Below, in pieces: positions 17,104 to 26,229 of a DNA stretch of 53,752 bases; the stretch's first letter is position 1, and every line of letters begins with the position of its first letter. Position numbers and translations under genes: made by a program. Source of the DNA: an uncultured Bacteroides sp. Its GTDB lineage: Bacteria; Bacteroidota; Bacteroidia; Bacteroidales; Bacteroidaceae. The notes under the pieces were generated by a model. The model was not told the DNA's origin. It worked only from the letters and a program-made list of their open reading frames with translations, and searched no databases. The stretch is from NCBI GenBank assembly GCA_905201685.1, contig CAJKOW010000007.1:1-53752 (forward strand), given 5' to 3'.

Positions 17104-17958
17104 ATGAAAACAGCCAAACTGTTGCTGTATTGCCCTGACCGGCCGGGTATTTTAGCTGAGGTGACGGACTTCATTACGGTGAATAAGGGCAATATTATCT
17201 ACTTGGACCAGCATGTGGATCATGTGGAGAACATCTTCTTTATGCGGATAGAGTGGGAATTGAAAGACTTTCTGATACCTCAGGAAAAGATCGAAGATTA
17301 TTTCGAAACGTTGTATGCACAGAAGTACAGCATGTATTTCCGCTTGTATTTCTCGGACATGACACCACGTATGGCCATTTTTGTGTCGAAGATGTCGCAC
17401 TGCCTGTTCGACCTGCTGGCACGCTATACGGCAGGCGAATGGAATGTCGAGGTGCCGCTTATCATCAGCAATCATCCGGATCTGCAGCACGTGGCCGAGC
17501 GGTTTGGCATCCCGTTCTATCTGTTTCCCATCACGAAGGAGACGAAGGAGGAGCAGGAGAAGCGCGAGATGGAGGTACTGGCCAAGCATGGGGTGAACTT
17601 CATCGTGCTGGCACGCTACATGCAAGTCATTTCGGAACAGCTCATCAATGCTTATCCCAATCGGATTATCAACATCCATCATTCCTTCCTGCCGGCCTTT
17701 GTCGGCGCCAAGCCCTATCATGCGGCCTTCGAGCGCGGTGTGAAAATCATAGGAGCCACCAGCCACTATGTCACTACCGAGCTGGATGCCGGACCCATCA
17801 TCGAACAGGATGTGGTGCGCATCTCGCACAAGGATACGGTGAACGACCTGGTGAACAAGGGAAAGGATCTGGAGAAAATCGTCCTGTCGAGGGCTGTGCA
17901 GAAGCATATCGAAAGAAAAGTGCTGACGTATAAGAACAAGACAGTCATATTCAGCTGA
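17104..17958 (+). CDS. purU: formyltetrahydrofolate deformylase
   Basis: 284 residues, the usual PurU length. It hydrolyses 10-formyl-THF to THF and formate. The N-terminal ACT domain (LLLYCPDRPGILAEVTDFI, residues 6-80) precedes a formyltransferase-fold domain. Catalytic signatures are IINIHHSFLPAFVGAKPYH (Asn and His of the N-H-D triad) and ELDAGPIIEQDV (the Asp). The ACT domain is the usual site of Met/Gly control. It is followed after 43 bp by hisH in the same direction. PurU recycles formyl-folate, and histidine synthesis releases AICAR, which consumes formyl-folate, so the pairing is metabolically sensible. Confidence 0.96.
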   Translation: MKTAKLLLYCPDRPGILAEVTDFITVNKGNIIYLDQHVDHVENIFFMRIEWELKDFLIPQEKIEDYFETLYAQKYSMYFRLYFSDMTPRMAIFVSKMSHCLFDLLARYTAGEWNVEVPLIISNHPDLQHVAERFGIPFYLFPITKETKEEQEKREMEVLAKHGVNFIVLARYMQVISEQLINAYPNRIINIHHSFLPAFVGAKPYHAAFERGVKIIGATSHYVTTELDAGPIIEQDVVRISHKDTVNDLVNKGKDLEKIVLSRAVQKHIERKVLTYKNKTVIFS

Positions 17959-18001
17959 CGTCGTCAGCATACAGCTCGGTAGAACAAAAAGGTAAGTAGC
18001 T

Positions 18002-18592
18002 ATGAAGGTTGCAATTATCAAATACAATGCGGGCAATGTTTGCTCGGTCGATTATGCGCTGAAGCGCTTGGGAGTGGAGCCGGTAGTCACGGCCGATAAG
18101 GAAGAGTTGCTCGGAGCCGACAAGATAATCTTTCCGGGTGTTGGCGAGGCGGAAACAACCATGCAGTTCTTGCGCTCGTGCGGGATGGATCGTCTGATAA
18201 AGGAGTTCAGGCAACCCGTATTGGGCATCTGCCTGGGCATGCAGCTGATGTGCCGCCATTCCGAAGAAGGCGATGTGGACTGCCTGGGCATCTTTGATGC
18301 CGACGTGAAACGCTTTGTGCCCTCGAAGCACGAAGACAAAGTGCCCCACATGGGATGGAATACGATAGAACGTACGCGAAGCCACCTGTTCGACGGCTTT
18401 ACAAAGGAAGAGTACGTTTACTTTGTCCACAGCTACTATGTGCCGGTCAATGATTGTACGGCTGCTGTGACCGACTATATCCATCCGTTCAGTGCTGCCT
18501 TGCACAAGGATAATTTCTATGCCACCCAGTTCCATCCGGAGAAGAGCGGCAGTGTGGGCGAGCGCATATTGAGCAACTTTTTAGCGTTGTGA
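18002..18592 (+). CDS. hisH: imidazole glycerol phosphate synthase, glutaminase subunit
   Basis: 196 residues, a class I glutamine amidotransferase. The nucleophile is C77 in PVLGICLGMQLM. The catalytic His178 and Glu180 are in ATQFHPEKSG. The oxyanion strand motif is IFPGVGEA. It supplies ammonia to HisF, encoded two genes downstream, to make IGP and AICAR. It lies in the order hisH-hisA-hisF-hisIE. The other histidine genes (hisG, D, C, B) are not in this window. Confidence 0.97.
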   Translation: MKVAIIKYNAGNVCSVDYALKRLGVEPVVTADKEELLGADKIIFPGVGEAETTMQFLRSCGMDRLIKEFRQPVLGICLGMQLMCRHSEEGDVDCLGIFDADVKRFVPSKHEDKVPHMGWNTIERTRSHLFDGFTKEEYVYFVHSYYVPVNDCTAAVTDYIHPFSAALHKDNFYATQFHPEKSGSVGERILSNFLAL

Positions 18593-18632
18593 CATCATAT
18601 TATAATCGTATATCTTTTATTTTCGAATATCC

Positions 18633-19355
18633 ATGATAGAACTCATTCCGGCCATCGATATTATAGGTGGAAAGTGTGTGCGCCTTTCGCAGGGCGACTA
18701 TAGCAGCAAGAAGGTATATAATGACGACCCGTTGGAAGTGGCGAAAGAACTGGAAGCTCATGGCATCCGGCGCCTGCATGTGGTCGATCTGGACGGAGCC
18801 GCATCCCGGCACGTCGTCAACTATCACACCTTGCAGCGGATAGCCTCAGGAACATCGTTGGTGATTGATTTCGGAGGAGGAGTGAAAACAGACGAAGACC
18901 TGAAGATAGCCTTCGAGAACGGTGCGCAGATGGTCACCGGCGGCAGTGTGGCCGTGACCGATCCGGAACTGTTCTCCCATTGGCTCGCAGCCTATGGCCC
19001 GGAAAAAATCATCTTGGGAGCCGACGTGAAGGATGAAAAGGTTGCAGTCAACGGGTGGAAGGAAGAGAGCGCCTGGAAGCTGTTCCCCTTTCTGGAAGAC
19101 TACCATGCCCGAGAGGTCACGAAAGTGATATGTACCGACATCGGTTGCGACGGCATGTTGCAGGGCCCGTCGGTCGAGTTGTACAAGAAGATATTGGACC
19201 GTTTCCCCGATCTTCACCTGATAGCAAGTGGAGGCGTGGGCAGCATGGCCGACGTCGATGCACTGGAGGCGGCGAAAGTACCGGCCGTCATCTTCGGAAA
19301 AGCATTGTACGAAGGCCGCATCACGCTGAAGGAGATAGAACGGAAATTGGCCTGA
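18633..19355 (+). CDS. hisA: ProFAR isomerase
   Basis: 240 residues, a TIM barrel that opens the ribose of ProFAR to PRFAR, the fourth step of histidine synthesis. The N-terminal catalytic Asp is D9 in IELIPAIDIIGGKCVRL. The second catalytic Asp is in VICTDIGCDGMLQGPS. Phosphate-binding loops are FGGGVKT and ASGGVGS. The gene starts 40 bp after hisH. Confidence 0.97.
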   Translation: MIELIPAIDIIGGKCVRLSQGDYSSKKVYNDDPLEVAKELEAHGIRRLHVVDLDGAASRHVVNYHTLQRIASGTSLVIDFGGGVKTDEDLKIAFENGAQMVTGGSVAVTDPELFSHWLAAYGPEKIILGADVKDEKVAVNGWKEESAWKLFPFLEDYHAREVTKVICTDIGCDGMLQGPSVELYKKILDRFPDLHLIASGGVGSMADVDALEAAKVPAVIFGKALYEGRITLKEIERKLA

Positions 19356-19419
19356 AGGCAACCCCCGCATGGTGGGCGGTATATGAATCAGAGAAGTGTG
19401 AATCTAAAATAATAGAATT

Positions 19420-20175
19420 GTGTTAGCGAAAAGAATAATCCCCTGCCTTGACATCAAGAACGGGCAGACCGTGAAAGGTACCAATTTCGTGAACCTGCGC
19501 CAGGCGGGCGACCCGGTCGAACTGGCCCGCGCCTACAGCCGGCAGGGAGCCGACGAACTGGTCTTTCTGGACATTACGGCCAGCTTCGAGGGACGTAAGA
19601 CCTTTGTCGAGTTGGTAAAGCGTATCGCAGCCAACATCAGCATTCCGTTTACGGTAGGTGGCGGCATCCACGAACTGAGCGATGTGGACCGTTTGCTGAA
19701 CGCCGGTGCCGATAAGATATCGGTCAATTCGGCTGCCATCCGTCAGCCGGAACTGATTGACGACATAGCCAAGCACTTCGGGTCGCAGGTATGTGTGCTC
19801 GCAGTCGATGCCAAACTGTCTGAGAAAGGTTGGTGGTGCTACCTGAACGGCGGAAGAGTGGAGACTGACAAAGAATTGTTTGCCTGGACCAAAGAGGCTC
19901 AGGAGCGGGGTGCGGGTGAGGTGCTGTTTACCAGCATGAACCACGATGGCGTGAAGAACGGTTATGCCAACGAAGCCCTCTCGGCCTTGTCGGAAGCCTT
20001 GTCCATACCGGTTATAGCTTCGGGTGGTGCCGGTAAAAAGGAACATTTCAGAGACGTTTTTATAGAAGGAAAGGCCGATGCCGCGTTGGCTGCCAGTGTT
20101 TTTCATTTCGGAGAAATAAAGATTCCCGAATTAAAATCGTATCTTTGCACCCAAGGTATTGCAATGAGACGCTAA
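19420..20175 (+). CDS. hisF: imidazole glycerol phosphate synthase, cyclase subunit
   Basis: 251 residues. The start is GTG at 19420, which gives the family's conserved beginning M-LAKRIIPCLDI; no ATG in frame is closer. Catalytic D11 is in CLDIKNG and the second Asp (about 130) is in the FTSMNHDGVKNGY segment or just before it. The duplicated half-barrel phosphate loops are FTVGGGIHE and IASGGAGKKEHF. It works as a complex with HisH. The gene is 64 bp after hisA. Confidence 0.97.
   Translation: MLAKRIIPCLDIKNGQTVKGTNFVNLRQAGDPVELARAYSRQGADELVFLDITASFEGRKTFVELVKRIAANISIPFTVGGGIHELSDVDRLLNAGADKISVNSAAIRQPELIDDIAKHFGSQVCVLAVDAKLSEKGWWCYLNGGRVETDKELFAWTKEAQERGAGEVLFTSMNHDGVKNGYANEALSALSEALSIPVIASGGAGKKEHFRDVFIEGKADAALAASVFHFGEIKIPELKSYLCTQGIAMRR
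20140..20147 (+). promoter_or_regulatory. possible internal promoter before hisIE
   Basis: TATCTTTG near the end of hisF fits the -7 consensus and lies 63 bp before the hisIE start. There is no TTTG at the right distance upstream, so it may be a coding coincidence. Confidence 0.3.
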
Positions 20176-20209
20176 GTTGGTCTGTAAATAACTAAATTTT
20201 TGAATAGAA

Positions 20210-20815
20210 ATGGATTTTGATAAGATGAACGGACTCGTTCCGGCAATCATACAGGACGCCGATACGGCAAAAGTCCTGATGCTTGGCTTTATGAACAAAG
20301 AAGCCTATGACAAGACGGTAGAAACCGGAAAAGTAACCTTCTACAGTCGGACAAAGCACCGCTTGTGGACAAAAGGTGAAGAAAGCGGTAACTTCCTGAA
20401 CGTAGTTTCCATGAGGGAAGATTGCGACAAGGATACACTGCTGATTCAGGTCCATCCGGTAGGTCCGGTATGCCATCTTGGGACAGATACCTGCTGGGGC
20501 GACAAGAACGAAGAACCGGTCATGTTCCTGAAGACGTTGCAGGACTTCATCGATAAGCGGCATGAGGAAATGCCCGAAGGCTCCTACACGACCAGCCTCT
20601 TCCGTTCCGGTGTCAACAAGATGGCCCAGAAGGTAGGTGAAGAAGCAGTCGAAACGGTGATCGAAGCTTGCAACGGTACCGACGAACGGCTGATTTACGA
20701 AGGAGCCGACTTGCTGTATCACCTCATCGTTCTGCTGACATCCAAGGGATACCGCATCGAAGATCTGGCACGCGAATTGCAGGAACGTCACAGTGCTACC
20801 TGGAAAAAACATTGA
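20210..20815 (+). CDS. hisIE: phosphoribosyl-AMP cyclohydrolase/phosphoribosyl-ATP pyrophosphatase
   Basis: 201 residues, a fusion carrying steps 2 and 3 of histidine synthesis. The N-terminal HisI domain (1 to about 100) has the metal-binding and active-site features RTKHRLWTKGEESGN and HPVGPVCHLGTDTCW. The C-terminal HisE domain (about 108-201) is an all-alpha MazG-like pyrophosphohydrolase with KVGEEAVETVIEA and EGADLLYHLIVLL. It closes the histidine cluster. The next gene (FtsE-like) begins 39 bp later. Confidence 0.97.
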   Translation: MDFDKMNGLVPAIIQDADTAKVLMLGFMNKEAYDKTVETGKVTFYSRTKHRLWTKGEESGNFLNVVSMREDCDKDTLLIQVHPVGPVCHLGTDTCWGDKNEEPVMFLKTLQDFIDKRHEEMPEGSYTTSLFRSGVNKMAQKVGEEAVETVIEACNGTDERLIYEGADLLYHLIVLLTSKGYRIEDLARELQERHSATWKKH

Positions 20816-20854
20816 TAAGAAGGGCGGTATAGGCCGAAGACGGACAGTAGAATC

Positions 20855-21541
20855 ATGGAGGATGTACTGATCAAATACGAGCATGTAGAAATACGCCAGC
20901 AGGAGCTGAGTGTGTTGAACGACGTGAACCTTCAGTTTCGCAGAGGAGAGTTTATCTTCTTGATAGGAAAGGTAGGGTCGGGCAAGACCAGTTTGCTGAA
21001 GACATTTTACGGAGAACTGGATATCGCAGCCGGCCATGCCGAGGTGTTGGGGTATGACATGTGCCATATCAGACGAAAACACATTCCCCAGCTGCGTCGC
21101 AAGTTAGGCATCGTATTTCAGGATTTCCAGCTTCTCATCGACCGGACGGTGAATGACAATCTGGAGTTTGTACTTCGGGCTACCGGCTGGAAGAACAAGG
21201 CCGAAATAAAAGAGCGCATCGCCGAAGTGCTTGATTTGGTAGGGATGAGCAATAAGGGATACAAATTTCCCAACGAGCTGTCCGGAGGCGAACAGCAGCG
21301 CATCGTGATAGCCCGTGCCGTGCTGAATGCACCGGAAATCATTCTGGCCGATGAGCCGACGGGCAATCTGGACGCCGAAACCGGGCATGCCATTGTGAAT
21401 CTGCTGCACGGCTTGAGCGAGCAGGGCTCGCTGGTGGTGATGACAACACATAATATGCAGTTGCTTCGTGAATTTTCGGGACGGATATATCGCTGCTCCG
21501 AACATCACATCGAGGAAGTGACAGAAAAAGAAGGAATATGA
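20855..21541 (+). CDS. ftsE: FtsE-type ABC transporter ATPase
   Basis: 228 residues, a single nucleotide-binding domain. Walker A is GKVGSGKTS (38-46), Q-loop FQDFQLL, signature LSGGEQQRIVIARA, Walker B IILADEPTGNLD, and H-loop TTHN. It is closest to FtsE, which with FtsX couples ATP hydrolysis to septal cell-wall hydrolases. No ftsX lies next to it, so a LolD/MacB-like role cannot be excluded. It probably co-transcribes with the his genes. Confidence 0.85.
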   Translation: MEDVLIKYEHVEIRQQELSVLNDVNLQFRRGEFIFLIGKVGSGKTSLLKTFYGELDIAAGHAEVLGYDMCHIRRKHIPQLRRKLGIVFQDFQLLIDRTVNDNLEFVLRATGWKNKAEIKERIAEVLDLVGMSNKGYKFPNELSGGEQQRIVIARAVLNAPEIILADEPTGNLDAETGHAIVNLLHGLSEQGSLVVMTTHNMQLLREFSGRIYRCSEHHIEEVTEKEGI

Positions 21542-21609
21542 ATAAGAAGTTGTAGGCAGACATGCCTTTCGACTTGAAACTATAAACTAAAATAAATATA
21601 AGAACGAAA

Positions 21610-22926
21610 ATGAAAGTATTAAAGTTTGGAGGTACTTCAGTAGGCTCGGCTCAACGGATGAAAGAAGTGGCCAAATTGATTACCGATGGTGAACGTAAGA
21701 TTGTGGTCCTTTCAGCCATGTCGGGTACCACAAACACATTAGTGGAGATTTCGGATTATCTGTACAAGAAGAATCCGGAGGGTGCTAATGAGATTATCAA
21801 TAAGCTGGAAGCTAAATATCGCCAGCACATTGATGAGCTTTATGCTACTTCTGAGTATAAGCAAAAAGGCTTGGAATTAATCAAATCGCATTTCGATTAT
21901 ATCCGTTCTTATACAAAGGATCTTTTTACCTTATTCGAAGAAAAGGTGATTCTGGCTCAGGGAGAACTGATTTCTACCTCCATGATGAATTACTATCTGC
22001 AGGAATGCGGGGTGAAATCGGTTTTGCTGCCGGCTCTTGAGTTCATGCGCACCGATAAGAATGCAGAACCGGATCCGGTTTACATAAAGGAGAAACTGCA
22101 GCTGCAACTGGAACTGTATCCCGATGCTGAAATCTACATTACGCAGGGTTTCATCTGCCGCAATGCATATGGCGAAATTGACAACCTGCAGCGTGGAGGA
22201 AGCGACTATACCGCTTCGCTGATCGGTGCTGCGGTGAATGCAGAGGAGATACAGATCTGGACCGACATTGACGGCATGCATAACAACGACCCCCGCGTGG
22301 TCGATAAGACATCGCCCGTTCGTCATCTGCACTTCGAAGAGGCTGCCGAATTGGCCTACTTTGGTGCCAAGATTCTGCATCCTACCTGTATTCAGCCGGC
22401 GAAATACGCCAATATCCCCGTGCGTTTGCTGAACACGATGGATCCGAAGGCTCCCGGCACACTGATTTCCAACGATACCGAGAAAGGCAAGATCAAGGCT
22501 GTTGCCGCCAAGGACAACATCACGGCCATCAAGATCAAGTCGAGCCGCATGCTGTTGGCCTATGGCTTCCTGCGCAAGGTCTTTGAAATCTTCGAAAGCT
22601 ATCAGACTTCTATCGACATGATCTGCACCTCCGAGGTAGGGGTTTCCGTATCGATCGACAATACGAAGCACCTGAATGAGATTTTGGACGATCTGAAGAA
22701 GTATGGTACGGTGACGGTCGATAAAGACATGTGCATCATCTGTGTCGTGGGCGATCTGGAATGGGAGAACGTTGGCTTTGAAGCCAAGGCACTCGATGCC
22801 ATGCGTGATATTCCTGTCCGTATGATTTCTTTTGGAGGAAGTAATTATAATATTTCATTCCTTATTCGTGAATGTGATAAGAAGCGGGCGTTGCAATCGC
22901 TTAGCGACATGTTATTCAACGAATAA
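21610..22926 (+). CDS. lysC: aspartate kinase (monofunctional)
   Basis: 438 residues. It phosphorylates aspartate at the head of the lysine/threonine/methionine pathway. The N-terminal kinase domain has KFGGTSVGSAQRM, the ATP region LSAMSGTTNTLVEIS, and NLQRGGSDYTASLIGAA followed by WTDIDGMHNNDPR. Two ACT-type domains at the C-terminus (ITAIKIKSSRM and VVGDLEWEN) should carry feedback inhibition, with lysine likely because lysA follows. There is no homoserine dehydrogenase domain, unlike the ThrA fusion. Confidence 0.96.
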   Translation: MKVLKFGGTSVGSAQRMKEVAKLITDGERKIVVLSAMSGTTNTLVEISDYLYKKNPEGANEIINKLEAKYRQHIDELYATSEYKQKGLELIKSHFDYIRSYTKDLFTLFEEKVILAQGELISTSMMNYYLQECGVKSVLLPALEFMRTDKNAEPDPVYIKEKLQLQLELYPDAEIYITQGFICRNAYGEIDNLQRGGSDYTASLIGAAVNAEEIQIWTDIDGMHNNDPRVVDKTSPVRHLHFEEAAELAYFGAKILHPTCIQPAKYANIPVRLLNTMDPKAPGTLISNDTEKGKIKAVAAKDNITAIKIKSSRMLLAYGFLRKVFEIFESYQTSIDMICTSEVGVSVSIDNTKHLNEILDDLKKYGTVTVDKDMCIICVVGDLEWENVGFEAKALDAMRDIPVRMISFGGSNYNISFLIRECDKKRALQSLSDMLFNE

Positions 22927-23058
22927 GCCGGAGTGAATATCAACACTGATATGGAACGCGCATTATATGGACTGCACGGACTGATGACAGGAAACGTCGC
23001 CGTGGAGTTTGTATAATCCGCGTTCTTTACATGTAACTGAACAAAGTATTATCGATTT

Positions 23059-24228
23059 ATGAAAGGAACATTCCCTGTTGACAAGTTTCGCGAGTTGCGA
23101 ACCCCTTTTTACTATTATGATACGAAAGTGCTGCGTGATACGTTGGATTGTATCCGGCGGGAAGTAGCAAAGTACGATCGTTATGTGGTGCATTATGCCG
23201 TTAAGGCAAATGCCAATCCTAAACTTCTGACGATTATCCGCGAGAGTGGATTAGGTGCCGACTGCGTGAGTGGCGGTGAGATACGTGCAGCGGTAAAGGC
23301 CGGTTTCCCTGCCAATAAGATTGTCTATGCCGGTGTTGGCAAAGCCGATTGGGAAATTGAACTGGGACTGGATTGCAACATTTACTGCTTCAATGTAGAG
23401 TCCATCCCCGAGCTGGAGGTTATCAACGAACTGGCTGCCGCGAAAGGCAAGGTGGCCAATGTAGCCTTCCGTATCAACCCCAATGTGGGAGCCCATACTC
23501 ATGCCAATATTACAACGGGATTGGCAGAGAACAAATTCGGTATCAGCATGGCCGATATGGACCGTGTGATTGATATTGCTCAGGGGCTTAAGAATGTGAA
23601 GTTTATAGGTCTGCATTTTCATATCGGTTCGCAGATTCTGGATATGGGTGACTTTGCAGCTTTGTGCAATCGTGTGAATGAATTGCTTGACAAGCTGGAA
23701 GCCCGACAGATCAAGATCGAATATGTGAATGTTGGAGGAGGCCTGGGCATTGATTATGCGCACCCCAACCGCCAGCCCATTCCTGACTTCAAGAGCTATT
23801 TCGAGACTTATGACAACTGCCTGAAACTGCGTCCTTACCAGACTTTGCATTTTGAATTGGGACGTTCGGTGGTAGCACAGTGTGGTTCGTTGATATCCAA
23901 AGTCCTGTATGTGAAACAGGGCACCAACAAGCAGTTTGCTATTCTGGATGCCGGCATGACCGACTTAATTCGTCCGGCCCTGTACCAGGCTTACCATAAA
24001 ATAGAAAATATAACGTCGGATGAAGCTCCCGAGACGTACGATGTGGTAGGACCTATCTGTGAGTCTTCGGATGTATTCGGCAAGGCCATCGATTTGAATA
24101 AAGTGAAACGTGGTGATCTGTTGGCTTTGCGTTCAGCAGGGGCTTACGGCGAAATTATGGCTTCAAGTTACAACTGCCGTGAATTGCCGCAAAGCTACAC
24201 ATCCGATGAATATAATTTCTTTGTATAA
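23059..24228 (+). CDS. lysA: diaminopimelate decarboxylase
   Basis: 389 residues, a PLP fold III enzyme making L-lysine from meso-diaminopimelate. The PLP lysine is K49 in HYAVKANANPKLL. Other motifs are GLHFHIGSQI, NVGGGLGIDY and the active-site Cys in GPICESSDVFGK. The C-terminal YGEIMASSYNCRE is conserved. It sits 132 bp after lysC, with no hairpin between, so the two probably form a lysine operon. Confidence 0.96.
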   Translation: MKGTFPVDKFRELRTPFYYYDTKVLRDTLDCIRREVAKYDRYVVHYAVKANANPKLLTIIRESGLGADCVSGGEIRAAVKAGFPANKIVYAGVGKADWEIELGLDCNIYCFNVESIPELEVINELAAAKGKVANVAFRINPNVGAHTHANITTGLAENKFGISMADMDRVIDIAQGLKNVKFIGLHFHIGSQILDMGDFAALCNRVNELLDKLEARQIKIEYVNVGGGLGIDYAHPNRQPIPDFKSYFETYDNCLKLRPYQTLHFELGRSVVAQCGSLISKVLYVKQGTNKQFAILDAGMTDLIRPALYQAYHKIENITSDEAPETYDVVGPICESSDVFGKAIDLNKVKRGDLLALRSAGAYGEIMASSYNCRELPQSYTSDEYNFFV

Positions 24229-24266
24229 ATAATGTTTTTTTAAGAACAATGAAGTTGTATCATTGC

Positions 24267-24274
24267 TATATTTG
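24267..24274 (+). promoter_or_regulatory. -7 element of the ferritin gene
   Basis: TATATTTG exactly fits TAnnTTTG, 38 bp before the ferritin ATG. A T-rich block lies at the -33 position rather than a clean TTTG. Confidence 0.6.
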
Positions 24275-24312
24275 TAACGGTTTCAAAAACTAATTATTTA
24301 ATATATACATCT

Positions 24313-24795
24313 ATGTTAACAGAGAAATTACAAAATGCAATCAATGAGCAGATTACGGCTGAAATGTGGTCATCTAATCTGTATTTGGCAATGTCCTTCT
24401 ATATGGAAAAGGAAGGGTATTGCGGAATGTCTTCCTGGTTGAAAAAGCAGTCTGATGAAGAGCGTGCTCATGCATGTGAGCTGGCTTCTTATACCATCAA
24501 GCGTGGCGGAAAGGCTGTTCTGGATAAAGTTGATGTAGTTCCGAACGACTTTGGAACTCCGTTGGAAGTGTTCGAACAGGTATATGAGCATGAATGCCGT
24601 GTATCCAAACTGATTGATGAGCTCGTGGATGTAGCTGCTTCCGAGAAGGATAAGGCTTCACAGGATTTCTTGTGGGGATTTGTTCGCGAACAGGTAGAAG
24701 AAGAAGCTACTGCTGCCGGCATTGTCGATATGATCAAGAAAGCCGGAGCTGCCGGTCTGTTCTTCGTTGACGCTAAGTTGGGAGAGCGTAAATAA
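24313..24795 (+). CDS. ftnA: non-heme ferritin
   Basis: 160 residues, a bacterial ferritin subunit of a 24-mer iron-storage shell. The ferroxidase centre residues are visible: E17 (EQITAEMWSSNLY), E50 and H53 (SDEERAHA), and the later Glu/Gln cluster (REQVEEEATA). No heme-ligand Met pattern of bacterioferritin is seen. It is a monocistronic unit with its own promoter and a strong terminator. Confidence 0.95.
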   Translation: MLTEKLQNAINEQITAEMWSSNLYLAMSFYMEKEGYCGMSSWLKKQSDEERAHACELASYTIKRGGKAVLDKVDVVPNDFGTPLEVFEQVYEHECRVSKLIDELVDVAASEKDKASQDFLWGFVREQVEEEATAAGIVDMIKKAGAAGLFFVDAKLGERK

Positions 24796-24813
24796 GCAAG
24801 TCCAATAAAACAG

Positions 24814-24858
24814 GAAGCGGTAAAGTCGTCGGATGTGTCCGGCTCTCTTTACCGCTTC
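24814..24858. terminator. bidirectional terminator between ftnA and kbl
   Basis: A perfect 12-bp inverted repeat (24814-24825 and 24847-24858, arm GAAGCGGTAAAG) is followed on the plus strand by TTTGTTTTT. The minus strand also has a T-rich tail. It separates two convergent genes. Confidence 0.85.
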
Positions 24859-24886
24859 TTTGTTTTTATCAGGTGAGTGGGTTACG

Positions 24887-26074
24887 TTATTTCAGCACAT
24901 TCAGTTCTTTGCCTACTTTTATAAATGCGGCAATACATTTGTCCAAATGTTCCTTTTCGTGGCCGGCTGAGATTTGTACACGAATGCGGGCCTGTCCTTT
25001 GGGAACCACCGGGTAGTAGAATCCGGTGACGTAAATTCCTTCTTCCTGCATGCGGGCGGCATACACTTGTGACAGCTTGGCATCGTAGAGCATGACGGCA
25101 CAGATGGCGCTTTGGGTCGGCTTGATGTCGAAGCCGGCAGCAGTCATCTTGTCCCGGAAGTAATTGACGTTTTCTACCAGCTTGTCGTGCAGGGCATTAC
25201 TTTCTTTCAGCATCTTGAATACTTCTAAGCCGGCACCTATGACGGCAGGGGCTACTGAATTGGAGAACAGGTAGGGACGGCTGCGTTGGCGGAGCAAGTC
25301 GATGATCTCTTTGCGTCCGGTAGTAAAGCCACCCATGGCACCACCAAAGGCTTTACCAAGGGTGCCGGTATAGATATCTATTCGTCCATACGTATTGTAC
25401 AGTTCGCTGACTCCATGTCCTGTGGCGCCGACCACACCTGCCGAGTGCGATTCGTCCACCATGACAAGCGCGTCGTATTTTTCTGCCAGGTCGCATATCT
25501 TATCCATCGGTGCTACATTGCCATCCATCGAAAATACTCCGTCGGTAACCACGATACGGAAGCGTTGGGCTTGTGCTTCCTGCAGGCATTTTTCCAGTTC
25601 CTCCATATTGGCGTTGGCATAACGGTAACGTTTGGCTTTGCACAAGCGTACGCCGTCGATGATGGAAGCATGGTTCAGCGAGTCGGATATGATGGCATCT
25701 TCTTCAGTGAAGAGGGGTTCGAAAACACCGCCGTTGGCATCGAAACAAGCAGCATACAGAATGGTGTCTTCGGTATGGAAGTAGTCGGAGATAGCAGCTT
25801 CCAGCCCTTTATGGATATCTTGTGTTCCACAGATGAAACGTACGGACGACATACCGTATCCGCGGTGTTCCATCATCTTCTGAGCTGCGGCAATCAGGCG
25901 GGGATGATTGGACAATCCAAGGTAATTGTTGGCACAGAAGTTCAGCACTTCTTTTCCTTTTACTGTGATTGCTGCCTGCTGGGGGCTTTCAATAAGCCGT
26001 TCTTCTTTATAAAGTCCGGCTTCCTTGATCTCTGCAAGTGTATTGCTGAGATAATTTTGCATTTTACCGTACAT
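24887..26074 (-). CDS. kbl: 2-amino-3-ketobutyrate CoA ligase (glycine C-acetyltransferase)
   Basis: 395 residues (E. coli Kbl has 398), an alpha-oxoamine synthase with PLP. Motifs are NFCANNYLGLSNHP, VMVDESHSAGVVG and TGTLGKAFGGAMGG with the PLP lysine, then PYLFSNSVAP. It splits 2-amino-3-ketobutyrate with CoA into glycine and acetyl-CoA. The divergent neighbour across 155 bp encodes the threonine dehydrogenase that makes its substrate, so the two probably share a regulated intergenic region. Confidence 0.95.
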   Translation of the reverse strand: MYGKMQNYLSNTLAEIKEAGLYKEERLIESPQQAAITVKGKEVLNFCANNYLGLSNHPRLIAAAQKMMEHRGYGMSSVRFICGTQDIHKGLEAAISDYFHTEDTILYAACFDANGGVFEPLFTEEDAIISDSLNHASIIDGVRLCKAKRYRYANANMEELEKCLQEAQAQRFRIVVTDGVFSMDGNVAPMDKICDLAEKYDALVMVDESHSAGVVGATGHGVSELYNTYGRIDIYTGTLGKAFGGAMGGFTTGRKEIIDLLRQRSRPYLFSNSVAPAVIGAGLEVFKMLKESNALHDKLVENVNYFRDKMTAAGFDIKPTQSAICAVMLYDAKLSQVYAARMQEEGIYVTGFYYPVVPKGQARIRVQISAGHEKEHLDKCIAAFIKVGKELNVLK

Positions 26075-26184
26075 AATTTTATCTTTTAGGGGTGATATGT
26101 TCTTTTGTTACATCCTCTACAAAGAACATCATTTTTCTCTAAATAAACAATAGCAAGATGATAGAATAATGAAAAAAAAGTGCG

Positions 26185-26192
26185 TATATTTG
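26185..26192 (+). promoter_or_regulatory. -7 element of the threonine dehydrogenase gene
   Basis: TATATTTG fits TAnnTTTG and lies 37 bp before the ATG at 26230. No clear -33 element was seen. Confidence 0.6.
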
Positions 26193-26229
26193 CGGTTCAG
26201 TACTAACAACACCTTAATAAATAAGTCGT

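Noticed and set aside
21542..21609. Lysine riboswitch ahead of lysC
   Set aside because: The gap is only 68 bp and has no stable hairpins; the lysine element is much longer.
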